Source: Xylanibacter muris
Lineage (GTDB): Bacteria > Bacteroidota > Bacteroidia > Bacteroidales > Bacteroidaceae
Direction: 5' to 3'
DNA: 64,000 bases
NCBI RefSeq assembly: GCF_013166605.1
Contig: NZ_JABKKF010000006.1
Location: 62,001-126,000 of the forward strand
Shown here: positions 16,751-25,040 of the stretch, one piece after another
Position numbering within the stretch: the stretch's first letter is position 1
Layout: every line of letters starts with the position of its first letter
Position numbers and translations under genes: made by a program
The notes under the pieces: generated by a model
Seen by the model: the letters and a program-made list of their open reading frames with translations, nothing else
Database searches by the model: none
Told to the model about the DNA's origin: nothing

Positions 16751-18025
16751 ATGAAACATATCATAATATTAGGCGACGGAATGGCCGACCATCCCATAGA
16801 ACGTCTCGGCGGCAAGACGCCGCTGCAGCATGCCAACACACCATACATGGACATGATCGCACGCAAAGGCAGGTGTGGCCGCCTCGTCACCATACCGGAA
16901 GGATTCATGCCGGGAAGCGAAGTGGCAAACGCATCGATACTCGGCTACGACCTCAACAATGTATACGAAGGACGCGGACCGTTAGAGGCGGCAAGCATCG
17001 GCTATGAGATGCAGCCGGGAGACATGGCTATGAGATGCAATATAATATGTATAGAAAACAACGTGATAAAAAACCATCACGGAGGACATCTCACCACTGA
17101 AGAGGGCGACATGCTAATAAAACACCTCGACAACAGTCTCGGCAACAGCCGCATCAGATTCATCACCGGCATACAATACCGCCACCTGCTCATCATCAAG
17201 GGAGGAAACAAACACATAGAATGCGCACCACCGCACGACCATCCCAATGAGACATGGACGGAGCTGACAGTACGCCCGTCAGAAGCCGGAAACTATACCA
17301 TGCGCATCCTGACGGACAATGAAATGGCGTCACTCCCCGACGAACTCACTCCAGTGCAGACGGCTGATATGATAAACACACTCATAATCCGCTCACAGCG
17401 TCTTCTTGCCGTACATCCTTTCAACCGTGAACGCTCAGCAGCAGGAAACGACATGGCAAACACAATATGGCCATGGAGCCCCGGCTACCGCCCGTCGATG
17501 AAAACCCTCGGCGAGATGTACCCGCAGATAACAAAGGGCTCGGTAATATCGGCTGTGGACCTTATAAGAGGCATAGGCCATTATGCGGGACTACGCAACA
17601 TCATAGTTCCCGGAGCCACCGGCCTGGCTGACACCGACTATGAAGGAAAGGCACAAGCCGCCATAAACGCCCTTACAGAGGAAGATTTTGTATTCCTGCA
17701 TATAGAGGCAAGCGACGAGGCCGGTCATGACGGCAATCTGGAACTGAAGATAAAAACAATTGAAAACCTCGACAGCCGCATCGTAAAGCCTATATACGAC
17801 AATATGAATCTGCGGTCAGAGCCTGTATGCATCGCCATAATGCCCGACCATCCCACACCTGTTGAAATCCGCACCCACGTAAAAGAGCCTGTGCCTTTCG
17901 CGATATACTACAAAGGAATAAAGCCCGACAGTGTGACCGCCTACGATGAATACAGCTGCATGAACGGCAGCTACGGCATGCTGCGGCTTCAGGAATTTAT
18001 GAACGAATTTATGAAAATACAATAA
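16751..18025 (+). CDS. phosphoglycerate-mutase-like homoserine kinase (archaeal iPGM family)
   Basis: A 424-residue alkaline-phosphatase-superfamily protein related to cofactor-independent phosphoglycerate mutase of the archaeal type: Leu-Gly-Asp-Gly-Met-Ala-Asp at the N terminus is the metal and nucleophile region, and Ser-Glu-Val-Ala-Asn-Ala and Ala-Ser-Asp-Glu-Ala-Gly-His-Asp-Gly further on are metal ligands. It lies 8 bp after thrA and 6 bp before thrC, exactly where a homoserine kinase is needed, and no GHMK-type thrB is present. This subfamily has been proposed as a homoserine kinase, and a Bacteroides member in the same operon arrangement is recalled to fill that step. I read it as the missing kinase of the pathway. 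Confidence 0.85.
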   Translation: MKHIIILGDGMADHPIERLGGKTPLQHANTPYMDMIARKGRCGRLVTIPEGFMPGSEVANASILGYDLNNVYEGRGPLEAASIGYEMQPGDMAMRCNIICIENNVIKNHHGGHLTTEEGDMLIKHLDNSLGNSRIRFITGIQYRHLLIIKGGNKHIECAPPHDHPNETWTELTVRPSEAGNYTMRILTDNEMASLPDELTPVQTADMINTLIIRSQRLLAVHPFNRERSAAGNDMANTIWPWSPGYRPSMKTLGEMYPQITKGSVISAVDLIRGIGHYAGLRNIIVPGATGLADTDYEGKAQAAINALTEEDFVFLHIEASDEAGHDGNLELKIKTIENLDSRIVKPIYDNMNLRSEPVCIAIMPDHPTPVEIRTHVKEPVPFAIYYKGIKPDSVTAYDEYSCMNGSYGMLRLQEFMNEFMKIQ

Positions 18026-18031
18026 CCCCCA

Positions 18032-19333
18032 ATGAGATATTACAGCACCAACCACAACTCACCGCTCGCCACACTGCGCGAAGCGGTGGTAAAAGGGCTC
18101 GCCTCCGACCGTGGACTTTACATGCCCGAGAATATAAAAAGACTGCCCGAAGAGTTTTTCAATACAATACACACCAAAAGCTTCACCGACATCGCCACAA
18201 CGGTTGCCGGTGCTTTTTTCGGTGAGGACGTCATTCCTGACGAGCTGTGCAGGATTGTGTCCGACACTCTGCAGTTCGACTGCCCCGTAAAACATGTGTC
18301 AGGCAATATATACAGTCTTGAACTGTTCCATGGCCCCACCCTCGCATTCAAGGATGTGGGTGCAAGGTTCATGGCGCGCCTCCTCCAATACTTCATCAGA
18401 CAAGACGGCAACGATGATGAGGTGAACGTCCTCGTAGCCACAAGCGGCGACACCGGCTCGGCAGTGGCAAACGGATTCCTCGGTGTCGAAGGAATACACG
18501 TATACGTGCTCTATCCGAAAGGAAAAGTCAGCGACATACAGGAAAGCCAGTTCACCACCCTCGGCCGAAACATCACGGCAATAGAAATAGACGGGACATT
18601 CGACGACTGTCAGGCACTTGTGAAGAGCGCCTTCACTGACAAAGAGCTGAACAGCCGTATGAAACTGACCTCTGCAAACTCGATAAACGTTGCACGCTTC
18701 CTGCCGCAGGCTTTCTACTATTTCAACGCCTATGCAAGAATGAAGGAAATATCCGCAGCCGACAATCTCGTAGTATGTGTGCCAAGCGGAAATTTCGGTA
18801 ACATCACAGCCGGACTGTTCGCCCACAAAATGGGTCTCCCCATAAAACGTTTCATAGCGGCAAACAACGCCAACGATGTATTCTGCCAATATCTGAAGAC
18901 TGGCAAATACATGCCACGGCCAAGCATACAGACAGTGGCCAACGCCATGGACGTGGGCGATCCGAGTAATTTCGCACGTATCCTCGACCTGTATGCAGGC
19001 GACCACGGCAAAATAGCCGGACTGATAAGCGGGGCCGCATACACAGACAGCCAGATACGCCGGACAATGGCTGAATGTCATGCAGAAAACGGATATATAC
19101 TCGATCCTCACGGAGCATGCGGCTTCCGTGCGTTAAGCGAGATGCTGGATAATGACGAGAACGGCATATTTCTTGAAACCGCGCATCCTGCGAAGTTTAA
19201 ATCCACGGTAGATAAAGCCATAGGCAGTGAGGTCGGAATACCCGAACGCCTTGCCGAATTCATGAAAGGAAAGAAACAGAAAACAAGCATGGACACGAGC
19301 TTCTCATCCTTCAAATCGTTTCTGATGGGATAA
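18032..19333 (+). CDS. thrC: threonine synthase
   Basis: A 433-residue PLP enzyme that converts O-phosphohomoserine to threonine. Lys107 in Leu-Ala-Phe-Lys-Asp-Val-Gly is the Schiff-base lysine. Thr-Ser-Gly-Asp-Thr-Gly-Ser-Ala and Val-Pro-Ser-Gly-Asn-Phe-Gly-Asn are the phosphate and cofactor loops. The N-terminal Tyr-Tyr-Ser-Thr-Asn start and length fit the shorter bacterial class. Last gene of the threonine operon. Behind it is a 393-bp intergenic region with the second palindrome repeat. Confidence 0.96.
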   Translation: MRYYSTNHNSPLATLREAVVKGLASDRGLYMPENIKRLPEEFFNTIHTKSFTDIATTVAGAFFGEDVIPDELCRIVSDTLQFDCPVKHVSGNIYSLELFHGPTLAFKDVGARFMARLLQYFIRQDGNDDEVNVLVATSGDTGSAVANGFLGVEGIHVYVLYPKGKVSDIQESQFTTLGRNITAIEIDGTFDDCQALVKSAFTDKELNSRMKLTSANSINVARFLPQAFYYFNAYARMKEISAADNLVVCVPSGNFGNITAGLFAHKMGLPIKRFIAANNANDVFCQYLKTGKYMPRPSIQTVANAMDVGDPSNFARILDLYAGDHGKIAGLISGAAYTDSQIRRTMAECHAENGYILDPHGACGFRALSEMLDNDENGIFLETAHPAKFKSTVDKAIGSEVGIPERLAEFMKGKKQKTSMDTSFSSFKSFLMG

Positions 19334-19413
19334 CAGGCTCCAAAACATCGGGGGAAATGGAAACATATTCTGATACGGAGTTGTGATTTCAATAAAAACA
19401 CTCTGAGTATATG

Positions 19414-19574
19414 TTTTTTGAAATCTATTTACATCTTGCAGTATATGTAAATTTCTCTGTTGATGAACATGCCATTCATCGTGCATGAATGGCATGTTCA
19501 TCAAGCGTGAATGGCCTATTCATCAACAGAGAATAGGCCATTCATTTTGGCAAACTTTTTACCTGTAGCTAACA
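19414..19574 (-). repeat. Dispersed intergenic repeat, copy 2 (inverse orientation)
   Basis: Four 17-bp near-palindromes start at 19463, 19485, 19507 and 19529, again exactly 22 bp apart. The flanks TGTTAGCTACA and TGTAAATAGATTTC are the same as in copy 1 when read on the minus strand. It lies between convergent thrC and the radical-SAM gene. The rest of the 19334-19726 gap holds no gene that can be supported; a 66-codon frame overlapping the repeat is not conserved in length between the two copies. Confidence 0.85.
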
Positions 19575-19726
19575 CACTGTATATCAACCGATTACAAAAT
19601 CCACAAAATCATATAAAAAAGCTCCAACACACACTGTGAATTTTTATTACACATCAAGCATTAATCTCCTGCATTTTCTTTCCAAATGTCATTATCACAA
19701 ATTCACTTTCCGTATGCAATTGCGGC

Positions 19727-20941
19727 TTATCGGTTATTTGAAAAAAATCTCATCACATTAGACGGAGCGCGCCCCGCGGCAAGCTCATCACACATAAACT
19801 TCATATAAGGTGCCGAGTGGGAAAAGAACTTCCTATACCCGTCACACAGATAATTCACACCGCGCTCACCGCTGACGTCTGTCACAAATCTGTTCTTGGG
19901 ACACTCACCGTTGCACAAAAACCTCCACTCACATTCCCTGCACCGCTGCGGCAGATCCGTCTTCATTCTCCTGAACCTGTTCTGAGCCTCTCCGTATCCC
20001 ATATCTATAAGGCTACCTCTACCTATGTTTCCCAACAAGTATTCAGGAAACACAAAATGGTCGCATGAAAACAAGTCACCGTTATACTCCATGGCAAGAG
20101 CATTTCCGCAAGTGGCGGAAAGCGAACACACTCCCGGCTCCACACCGGCCCAATTGGCCAGAGTGGCATCAAAGAGCTGTACAAAATACTCTCCTACATC
20201 ATTCCTCACCCATTCGTCAAAGATCTCACACAGAAACACTCCCCACTCTTCCGGGCTAACCGAAGTATCAGTCAGCCGGAAATCACTTCCGTCGGCATCC
20301 GGTAAACCAAGACGTCCGCCACATGTGCGCTCAACCACCGGTGTGAACTGAATATAACGGCAGCCGATATCCCTAAAAAAACGGTATAGCTCTACAGGCC
20401 GGCCAACGTTATAGCTGTTCACCGTGGACATGGCATTCCACTCCACGCCATGCCTCACAAGCATGTCGATACCCCTCATGACCTCAGAAAACGTACCGCT
20501 GCCGCCCACAGTACGCCTATACATATCGTGCATCTGACCGTTGCCGTCGATTGACACACCGACAAGAAACCCGTTGGCGGAAAGAAAACGGCACCACTCA
20601 TCAGTCAAGAGTGTACCGTTGGTCTGTATACAGTTGTCTATCACATGACCACCGGCATACTTGCGCTGCAACCGCAGGGCATTCTCATAAAACGAAACCG
20701 GAAGCATCAGCGGCTCACCGCCATGCCAAACAAAAAGAACCTCACGCTGAGTCTGGGCACCGATATACTGGCGGATGAAATTCTCAAGCACATGCTCGGA
20801 CATCACCGTACGACGTTCTTCATACAGTCCTTTCTTCTCAAGATAATAACAATAGCGGCACGCAAGGTTACACATTGCACCTACCGGCTTCACCATCACA
20901 TAAAGAGGATGGGAAAAAGGATATATAACCGACTTTTCCAT
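19727..20941 (-). CDS. radical SAM/SPASM anaerobic sulfatase-maturating enzyme
   Basis: A 404-residue enzyme taken from the ATG at 20941; upstream codons look like leader. Cys24, Cys28 and Cys31 form the CxxxCxxC radical-SAM cluster site. A C-terminal SPASM region carries the further cysteines (Cys-Arg-Glu-Cys-Glu-Trp-Arg-Phe-Leu-Cys-Asn-Gly-Glu-Cys). It matches anSME-type maturases that oxidise a Ser or Cys of sulfatases to formylglycine in anaerobes. No sulfatase gene is in this window, so it would act on sulfatases encoded elsewhere, as gut Bacteroidales use for mucin and glycosaminoglycans. Substrate type is inferred from overall similarity. Confidence 0.85.
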   Translation of the reverse strand: MEKSVIYPFSHPLYVMVKPVGAMCNLACRYCYYLEKKGLYEERRTVMSEHVLENFIRQYIGAQTQREVLFVWHGGEPLMLPVSFYENALRLQRKYAGGHVIDNCIQTNGTLLTDEWCRFLSANGFLVGVSIDGNGQMHDMYRRTVGGSGTFSEVMRGIDMLVRHGVEWNAMSTVNSYNVGRPVELYRFFRDIGCRYIQFTPVVERTCGGRLGLPDADGSDFRLTDTSVSPEEWGVFLCEIFDEWVRNDVGEYFVQLFDATLANWAGVEPGVCSLSATCGNALAMEYNGDLFSCDHFVFPEYLLGNIGRGSLIDMGYGEAQNRFRRMKTDLPQRCRECEWRFLCNGECPKNRFVTDVSGERGVNYLCDGYRKFFSHSAPYMKFMCDELAAGRAPSNVMRFFSNNR

Positions 20942-21058
20942 AAATTCCGTTATAAGATAAAAGTACAAAAACCTCCCAGATGCGGATTATACGCATATAT
21001 AACGCAAGCCGAACGCAATGAAGCATGATCCAATTGCAGAGGCGCAGCTTATCTTATA

Positions 21059-21066
21059 CAAAGGTA
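21059..21066 (-). promoter_or_regulatory. -7 box of the sulfatase-maturase-like gene
   Basis: Minus strand reads TACCTTTG, matching TAnnTTTG, about 118 bp upstream of the start at 20941. Confidence 0.5.
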
Positions 21067-21182
21067 CACAAAATCCTACAGAACCATGAAATAACTCTGC
21101 CGCATAGAAACAAATAACATTCTTTCCCCTAAAGAAAAAGCATTTCTTTATCCTGCCGGTGCGGAAATCTCAATGTTTTCAT

Positions 21183-21192
21183 GTAAATTTGC
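21183..21192 (+). other. candidate attachment site (element/chromosome junction)
   Basis: GTAAATTTGC matches the 10-bp consensus GTANNTTTGC reported for CTnDOT target sites. It lies between the last core gene (radical SAM, start 20941) and the first element features. The same motif contains a Bacteroidetes -7 box (TAAATTTG), consistent with insertion into a promoter. The exact crossover cannot be proved without the other end or an empty site. Confidence 0.6.
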
Positions 21193-21354
21193 ACAGGAGA
21201 AGTTACGAAAAGAGTGTATTTTATTGGAAAAGAGCGTATGTTAATCGCTTATGATAGTAATAGGTTACGATTTAGTTAGTTATCTGCTGCATTATTCGTC
21301 TGCGCGTTGCGTAACCTTCAAAGAACTCTTCGTATGCAAAAGTAACAATAAAAC

Positions 21355-21390
21355 GGGAGATTTTGATATGAATCTCCCTGATTTTTTTCT
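21355..21390. terminator. hairpin terminator near the element end
   Basis: GGGAGATT (21355-21362) pairs with AATCTCCC (21371-21378). Plus strand continues TGATTTTTTTC, a good T tract; minus strand continues CGTTTTATTG, a weaker one. Confidence 0.6.
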
Positions 21391-21922
21391 ATCTCATACA
21401 AGTTTTCCGTAAAAGCGGCTTTATTCGTCGGCACACCATCGTACAAAAGGATTTTGAACGAACGTGTGCCGACTATCGCATAAGCGGAGAAAAGGGCTTT
21501 GCCTCACGCCTAAGCAACAGTTTAGACTCATGAGGCAAGGCCCATTTCTTTTATGCTTATGCCAAAGAGGAGCTTTTACGGTTTTTCAGATGATTTTTCT
21601 TTTTCGCTGTTCCTTTGAGCCGGAAGCGGAAAGCCGTGTATGACGGCTTGTCCATAAATGGAACAAGCCGTCACCCACAGCAGGCAAACCGGGAAGAATG
21701 ATTTTATCTGCCCGCCCCGACACGTCCGGCCGGACAGATAAAACCATACTTCCTTGCAGGTGGTTTGCCCGGTTTCACGCTACCGGCTATGTCCTTTTCT
21801 TGTTGGGGACTTCCTTTTTTTACGGATTTCTCTTTTGAAGTATTCTGTCTAATCTGCCTCTACTTCCGTTTACCTCCATTTTCGCGCCTTTCAGTGGGCC
21901 GCATCAGGCAGTCATTTCCGTT
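21355..21922 (-). ncRNA. possible long structured RNA at the element end
   Basis: No coding frame in 20942-22192 looks real. On the minus strand a TACCTTTG box (21930-21937) is followed by successive stems: 21683-21690/21762-21769 enclosing 21702-21710/21735-21743; 21642-21651/21663-21672; 21478-21485/21555-21562 enclosing 21494-21506/21531-21543; 21428-21436/21464-21472; and finally the terminator-like 21355-21378. This is the layout of a ~560-nt structured transcript. It could equally be a set of DNA hairpins or terminators. I do not recognise it as a named RNA family. Confidence 0.3.
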
Positions 21923-21929
21923 CTGGGCG

Positions 21930-21937
21930 CAAAGGTA
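21930..21937 (-). promoter_or_regulatory. -7 box reading toward the element end
   Basis: Minus strand TACCTTTG fits TAnnTTTG; a TTG lies about 22 bp upstream, slightly wide for a -33 element. It would transcribe the hairpin region toward the attachment site. Confidence 0.4.
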
Positions 21938-21958
21938 ACTCCGGGATTTGACGGGAAA

Positions 21959-22030
21959 GCAAGGTCAAGCCTCCTGTTTTCGGGAAAAATCTCCAGCCCT
22001 GCGGGTAGTATTTTTCCCGAAAAACCTTGC
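21959..22030. repeat. long inverted repeat upstream of the accessory gene cluster
   Basis: TTTTCGGGAAAAAT (21977-21990) and its exact complement (22010-22023) form a perfect 14-bp stem; outer arms GCAAGG (21959-21964) and CCTTGC (22025-22030) extend it. It sits 163 bp before the first accessory gene and could be a terminator for incoming chromosomal transcription or an operator. Confidence 0.6.
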
Positions 22031-22192
22031 ATTCCCTAATCCCTACCTTTTTAAGCACCCGAAACGAAAACGACCGATGCGACAGAAAGACGCATAAAAA
22101 AAATGTCGGATAAACGAGAGGCAGATAAGATAGTTTGAAACTCAACTCCCTCAGCTCTTGAATCCGCATTAAAAATAAAAATCAAAAACAAA

Positions 22193-22534
22193 ATGGATAT
22201 GGGAACAGCAATAGCAACAAAATTCGTGGCTTGGGAAGTGCCGACATTGGACGCACTGAAAGGCAGTAAGGTTTACATCCTGCGTGAGAAACTGAACAAC
22301 GGAGGGCAGATGAACCGAGAGGAAAAGGATTGGCTCACCGAAGAAGTGAACAGCAACACCTATTTCAAGAGCGCAGTCCCCTTGCAAGGCTGGATGTTTG
22401 ACTTCTCCGACATTCTCAGAACCTTCATCGTAAAGCAGTATGGGCATTGGGCGGAATACAAGGCTACCGACAAGACCGCACTCCGCAATTTCCTTTACGG
22501 CAGGATTGACAGCATCGTGGAACTTAACAAATGA
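22193..22534 (+). CDS. conserved conjugative-element protein of unknown function
   Basis: A 113-residue soluble acidic protein with no signal or membrane segment. It has Asn-Arg-Glu-Glu-Lys-Asp-Trp-Leu in the middle and an aromatic-rich segment around Trp-Met-Phe-Asp-Phe-Ser-Asp. I recall similar proteins at this place in other Bacteroidales elements but know no function. It is the first of a plus-strand run of at least nine small genes that ends before CBASS, next gene 7 bp downstream. Start ATG at 22193; a second Met two codons later is also possible. Confidence 0.7.
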   Translation: MDMGTAIATKFVAWEVPTLDALKGSKVYILREKLNNGGQMNREEKDWLTEEVNSNTYFKSAVPLQGWMFDFSDILRTFIVKQYGHWAEYKATDKTALRNFLYGRIDSIVELNK

Positions 22535-22541
22535 TACGGCT

Positions 22542-22757
22542 ATGACAGCAACGGCAGACTTCAGACAAATGGCGCAATACATGGGGCTTGCGATATGCAC
22601 CCTAATCGTGCGCACCGCCCTTTGGGTGTTAGGTATCCTTTGGGGTATCGTAAGAGAGATAATAAACGGAGTGTTCCGAGTGGCGATAGGCATAATCGTG
22701 GCTATCCTTTCCACAATCGCCTTCTTCGGCTTCATCCTTTGGTTATTCACCCTTTAA
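22542..22757 (+). CDS. small membrane protein
   Basis: A 71-residue protein from the ATG at 22542, 7 bp after the preceding gene. A polar N terminus of about 13 residues is followed by a nearly continuous hydrophobic stretch with two probable membrane helices split near Val-Arg-Glu-Ile-Ile-Asn-Gly. No known family is recognised. Position in the tightly packed cluster supports it as a real gene. Confidence 0.65.
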   Translation: MTATADFRQMAQYMGLAICTLIVRTALWVLGILWGIVREIINGVFRVAIGIIVAILSTIAFFGFILWLFTL

Positions 22758-22768
22758 TCCCTACCGAC

Positions 22769-23026
22769 ATGAATAAGACAACGGAAGAGATACCCACGTG
22801 GAGTTTGTGCTATCTCATCAACGGGGACGCAACGGGACTGACGGACGATGAAATCCGTATGATAGACCGATGGGTAAATGATTGGCAGGTACAAATCGTT
22901 TCACCCGTTACGGACGAGGAAGGAAACGCACACCCTTATTTTTCACGCTATCCGCTTTTCGGACTTCCTGCCGAAGTGGAGGACTGCGACATACTTTATT
23001 TGAACGATAACCCCTCAAAGATATAG
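22769..23026 (+). CDS. small conjugative-element protein of unknown function
   Basis: An 85-residue acidic protein from the ATG at 22769, 11 bp after the membrane protein gene. Sequence landmarks: Trp-Ser-Leu-Cys-Tyr-Leu-Ile-Asn-Gly-Asp, Glu-Ile-Arg-Met-Ile-Asp-Arg-Trp and a C-terminal Glu-Asp-Cys-Asp-Ile-Leu-Tyr-Leu. It looks like a small alpha/beta domain. Function unknown; the gene is followed 5 bp later by the PcfK-like gene. Confidence 0.65.
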   Translation: MNKTTEEIPTWSLCYLINGDATGLTDDEIRMIDRWVNDWQVQIVSPVTDEEGNAHPYFSRYPLFGLPAEVEDCDILYLNDNPSKI

Positions 23027-23031
23027 CGATT

Positions 23032-23460
23032 ATGAAAGGAACAGACCATTTCAAGAGAACGATACAGATGTATTTGGAGCAACGTGCGGATGAAGATACA
23101 CTTTTCGCCAAGAGCTACCGCAACCCAGCCAAGAACATAGACGACTGCGTGACCTACATTCTGAACTATGTGCAGAAAAGCGGTTGCAACGGCTTCACGG
23201 ACGGGGAGATATACGGACAAGCCGTACACTACTATGACGAGAACGAAATAGAGGTGGGCAAGTCTATCCAATGCCAAGTAGCCGTGAACCATGTGGTGGA
23301 ACTCACCGCAGAGGAAAAGGCGGAAGCACGGCAGAACGCTATCCGACAATACCAAGACGAGGAAGTCCGCAAGTTGCAGAACCGCCACAAGCCGAGAACC
23401 GCCACCAAAGTGACCATCCAACCCATACAACAACCCTCATTATTTGATTTAGGCTTATGA
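23032..23460 (+). CDS. PcfK-like protein
   Basis: A 142-residue protein opening Met-Lys-Gly-Thr-Asp-His-Phe-Lys-Arg-Thr-Ile, with a helical body (Cys-Val-Thr-Tyr-Ile-Leu-Asn-Tyr-Val) and a Gln/Lys-rich C-terminal tail ending Ser-Leu-Phe-Asp-Leu-Gly-Leu. This fits the PcfK family, named after a gene in the pCF10 conjugation region and widespread on Bacteroidales elements. Role unknown. Its stop overlaps the start of the PcfJ-like gene by 4 bp, and the two families commonly occur as a pair. Confidence 0.8.
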   Translation: MKGTDHFKRTIQMYLEQRADEDTLFAKSYRNPAKNIDDCVTYILNYVQKSGCNGFTDGEIYGQAVHYYDENEIEVGKSIQCQVAVNHVVELTAEEKAEARQNAIRQYQDEEVRKLQNRHKPRTATKVTIQPIQQPSLFDLGL

Positions 23461-24740
23461 AACCGAGAACACACATACAGCAGGAAGTCGCACATCTGAG
23501 CAAGCGACTACCGAGATTGACCGCCACGCAAAAGGCATACGCTTTCCGTCATTGCTTCAAGCACTACGCAATCAAGAGAGCGGACGGCACGAACACCTGT
23601 ACCGAGTGCGGACATTCGTGGAAGAGTGACCACGACCTTGCGGACACCCTTTGCGGATGCACCTGCCCCCATTGCGGTATGCAGTTGGAAGCGTTGCGCA
23701 CCCGAAAGAGCGTTTTCAGCGAGAATGAATACTTCTCCATTGTCACCACCAGCAAGCAGTACCAAGTGATACGCTTCTTCTTCGTCAAGTCCCGATACAA
23801 GGCAGGGCAAGCAGCCGAGTATTCCATCTATGAAGTGGTGCAGAGATGGATTTCACCCAATGGGAAGACAACGACCGTTGCCCGACTGCGTGGTATGTTA
23901 ATGTTGTATTATGACCAATGGTCTGAATACAGCGACATGGAAGTGCGCAAGAACAACAGGCTTCACGCATACGATATAGCACCTATGTGTACCTATCCCC
24001 GACAGCGTTTCATCCCCGAACTGAAACGCAACGGCTTCAAGGGGGACTATCACAACACACTGTCGTATGACCTTTTCACGGCTATCCTTTCCGACAGCCG
24101 AGCCGAAACGCTCTTGAAGGCAGGGCAATACGCCATGTTGCGCCACTATATCCGCAGTTCCTTTGACATGGGACGGTATTGGGCATCCGTCAAGATTTGC
24201 ATCCGTAACGGTTACACCATTTCGGACGGCTCCGTATGGTGCGACACCATAGACCTCCTGCGTCATTTCGGCAAGGACACGAACAGCCCGAAGTACGTCT
24301 GCCCTGCCGACCTCAAAGCGGAACACGACAAGTTGGTGAGAAAACGCAACCTGCAAAGGGAGCGTGAACGGACGGAACAGCAACGGCGAAAGGCGATTGA
24401 GGACGAGAAGAACTATCTGAAAGCCAAAGGCATCTTCTTCGGACTTGTGTTCTCTGACAGCCTTATCTGCATCAAGGTTATAGAGAGCGTGGAGGAAATG
24501 GCGGAGGAAGGACGGATAATGCACCATTGTGTGGGCGGTTATCACAACAAGGCAAACTCCCTTATCCTATCCGCCACCATTGACGGCAAACGGATTGAAA
24601 CGATAGAAGTCAGTTTGAAAACGCTGAAAGTAGTACAGAGCAGAGGGGTATGTAATTCCAACACCGAGTACCACGACCGCATCATCCGACTTGTGGAGGA
24701 CAATGCCGGACTTATCCGTCAGCGGATGAACGCAGCATAA
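23457..24740 (+). CDS. PcfJ-like protein
   Basis: A 427-residue protein overlapping the PcfK-like gene by 4 bp. A zinc-ribbon region near residues 44-75 has paired cysteines (Cys-Thr-Glu-Cys-Gly-His and Cys-Thr-Cys-Pro-His-Cys-Gly). A basic coiled-coil-like stretch runs at about 290-325. The PcfJ signature Met-His-His-Cys-Val-Gly-Gly-Tyr is at about 355 and Gln-Ser-Arg-Gly-Val-Cys-Asn near the end. The zinc ribbon and basic character suggest nucleic-acid binding. The family is named from the pCF10 conjugation region, function unresolved. Confidence 0.85.
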   Translation: MKPRTHIQQEVAHLSKRLPRLTATQKAYAFRHCFKHYAIKRADGTNTCTECGHSWKSDHDLADTLCGCTCPHCGMQLEALRTRKSVFSENEYFSIVTTSKQYQVIRFFFVKSRYKAGQAAEYSIYEVVQRWISPNGKTTTVARLRGMLMLYYDQWSEYSDMEVRKNNRLHAYDIAPMCTYPRQRFIPELKRNGFKGDYHNTLSYDLFTAILSDSRAETLLKAGQYAMLRHYIRSSFDMGRYWASVKICIRNGYTISDGSVWCDTIDLLRHFGKDTNSPKYVCPADLKAEHDKLVRKRNLQRERERTEQQRRKAIEDEKNYLKAKGIFFGLVFSDSLICIKVIESVEEMAEEGRIMHHCVGGYHNKANSLILSATIDGKRIETIEVSLKTLKVVQSRGVCNSNTEYHDRIIRLVEDNAGLIRQRMNAA

Positions 24741-24764
24741 TATCAACCTATAATACAGAATAAT

Positions 24765-25022
24765 ATGGAAGTAAGATTTGAAAGTATGGTTTGCTTGTGG
24801 GACGATAAAATCCCCACGATGTTCCTTGAATTTATGAACCTTCTCACTTTTTGTCAGAGTGAGGAGCAGTTAAGGGCAAGCGTAAAGGACTTTGCCGAGA
24901 AGCACGAACTTGACAAGTTCTTCCTTTACGGCTTCGGCTCACACCATTTCTACCTGCACCAACGCTACACGAGCAATCCCGAAATGGTGATGCAGAACAG
25001 AGTTTTGTCAGTACATTTCTAA
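24765..25022 (+). CDS. small conjugative-element protein
   Basis: An 85-residue acidic protein, 24 bp after the PcfJ-like gene. It is mostly helical with an aromatic-rich end (Phe-Phe-Leu-Tyr-Gly-Phe-Gly-Ser-His-His-Phe-Tyr). No domain recognised. Kept because it fills the cluster in frame order with normal spacing and similar base composition to its neighbours. Confidence 0.6.
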   Translation: MEVRFESMVCLWDDKIPTMFLEFMNLLTFCQSEEQLRASVKDFAEKHELDKFFLYGFGSHHFYLHQRYTSNPEMVMQNRVLSVHF

Positions 25023-25040
25023 CCATCAAAAGCAACGATT

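Noticed and set aside
19304..19504. 66-codon minus-strand frame over the second palindrome repeat
   Set aside because: The matching frame in the other repeat copy stops early (about 23 codons), so length is not conserved; treated as part of the repeat.
21912..22169. 85-codon minus-strand frame near the element end
   Set aside because: It overlaps the perfect inverted repeat at 21977-22023 and a -7 box, has no family resemblance and no ribosome-binding context.
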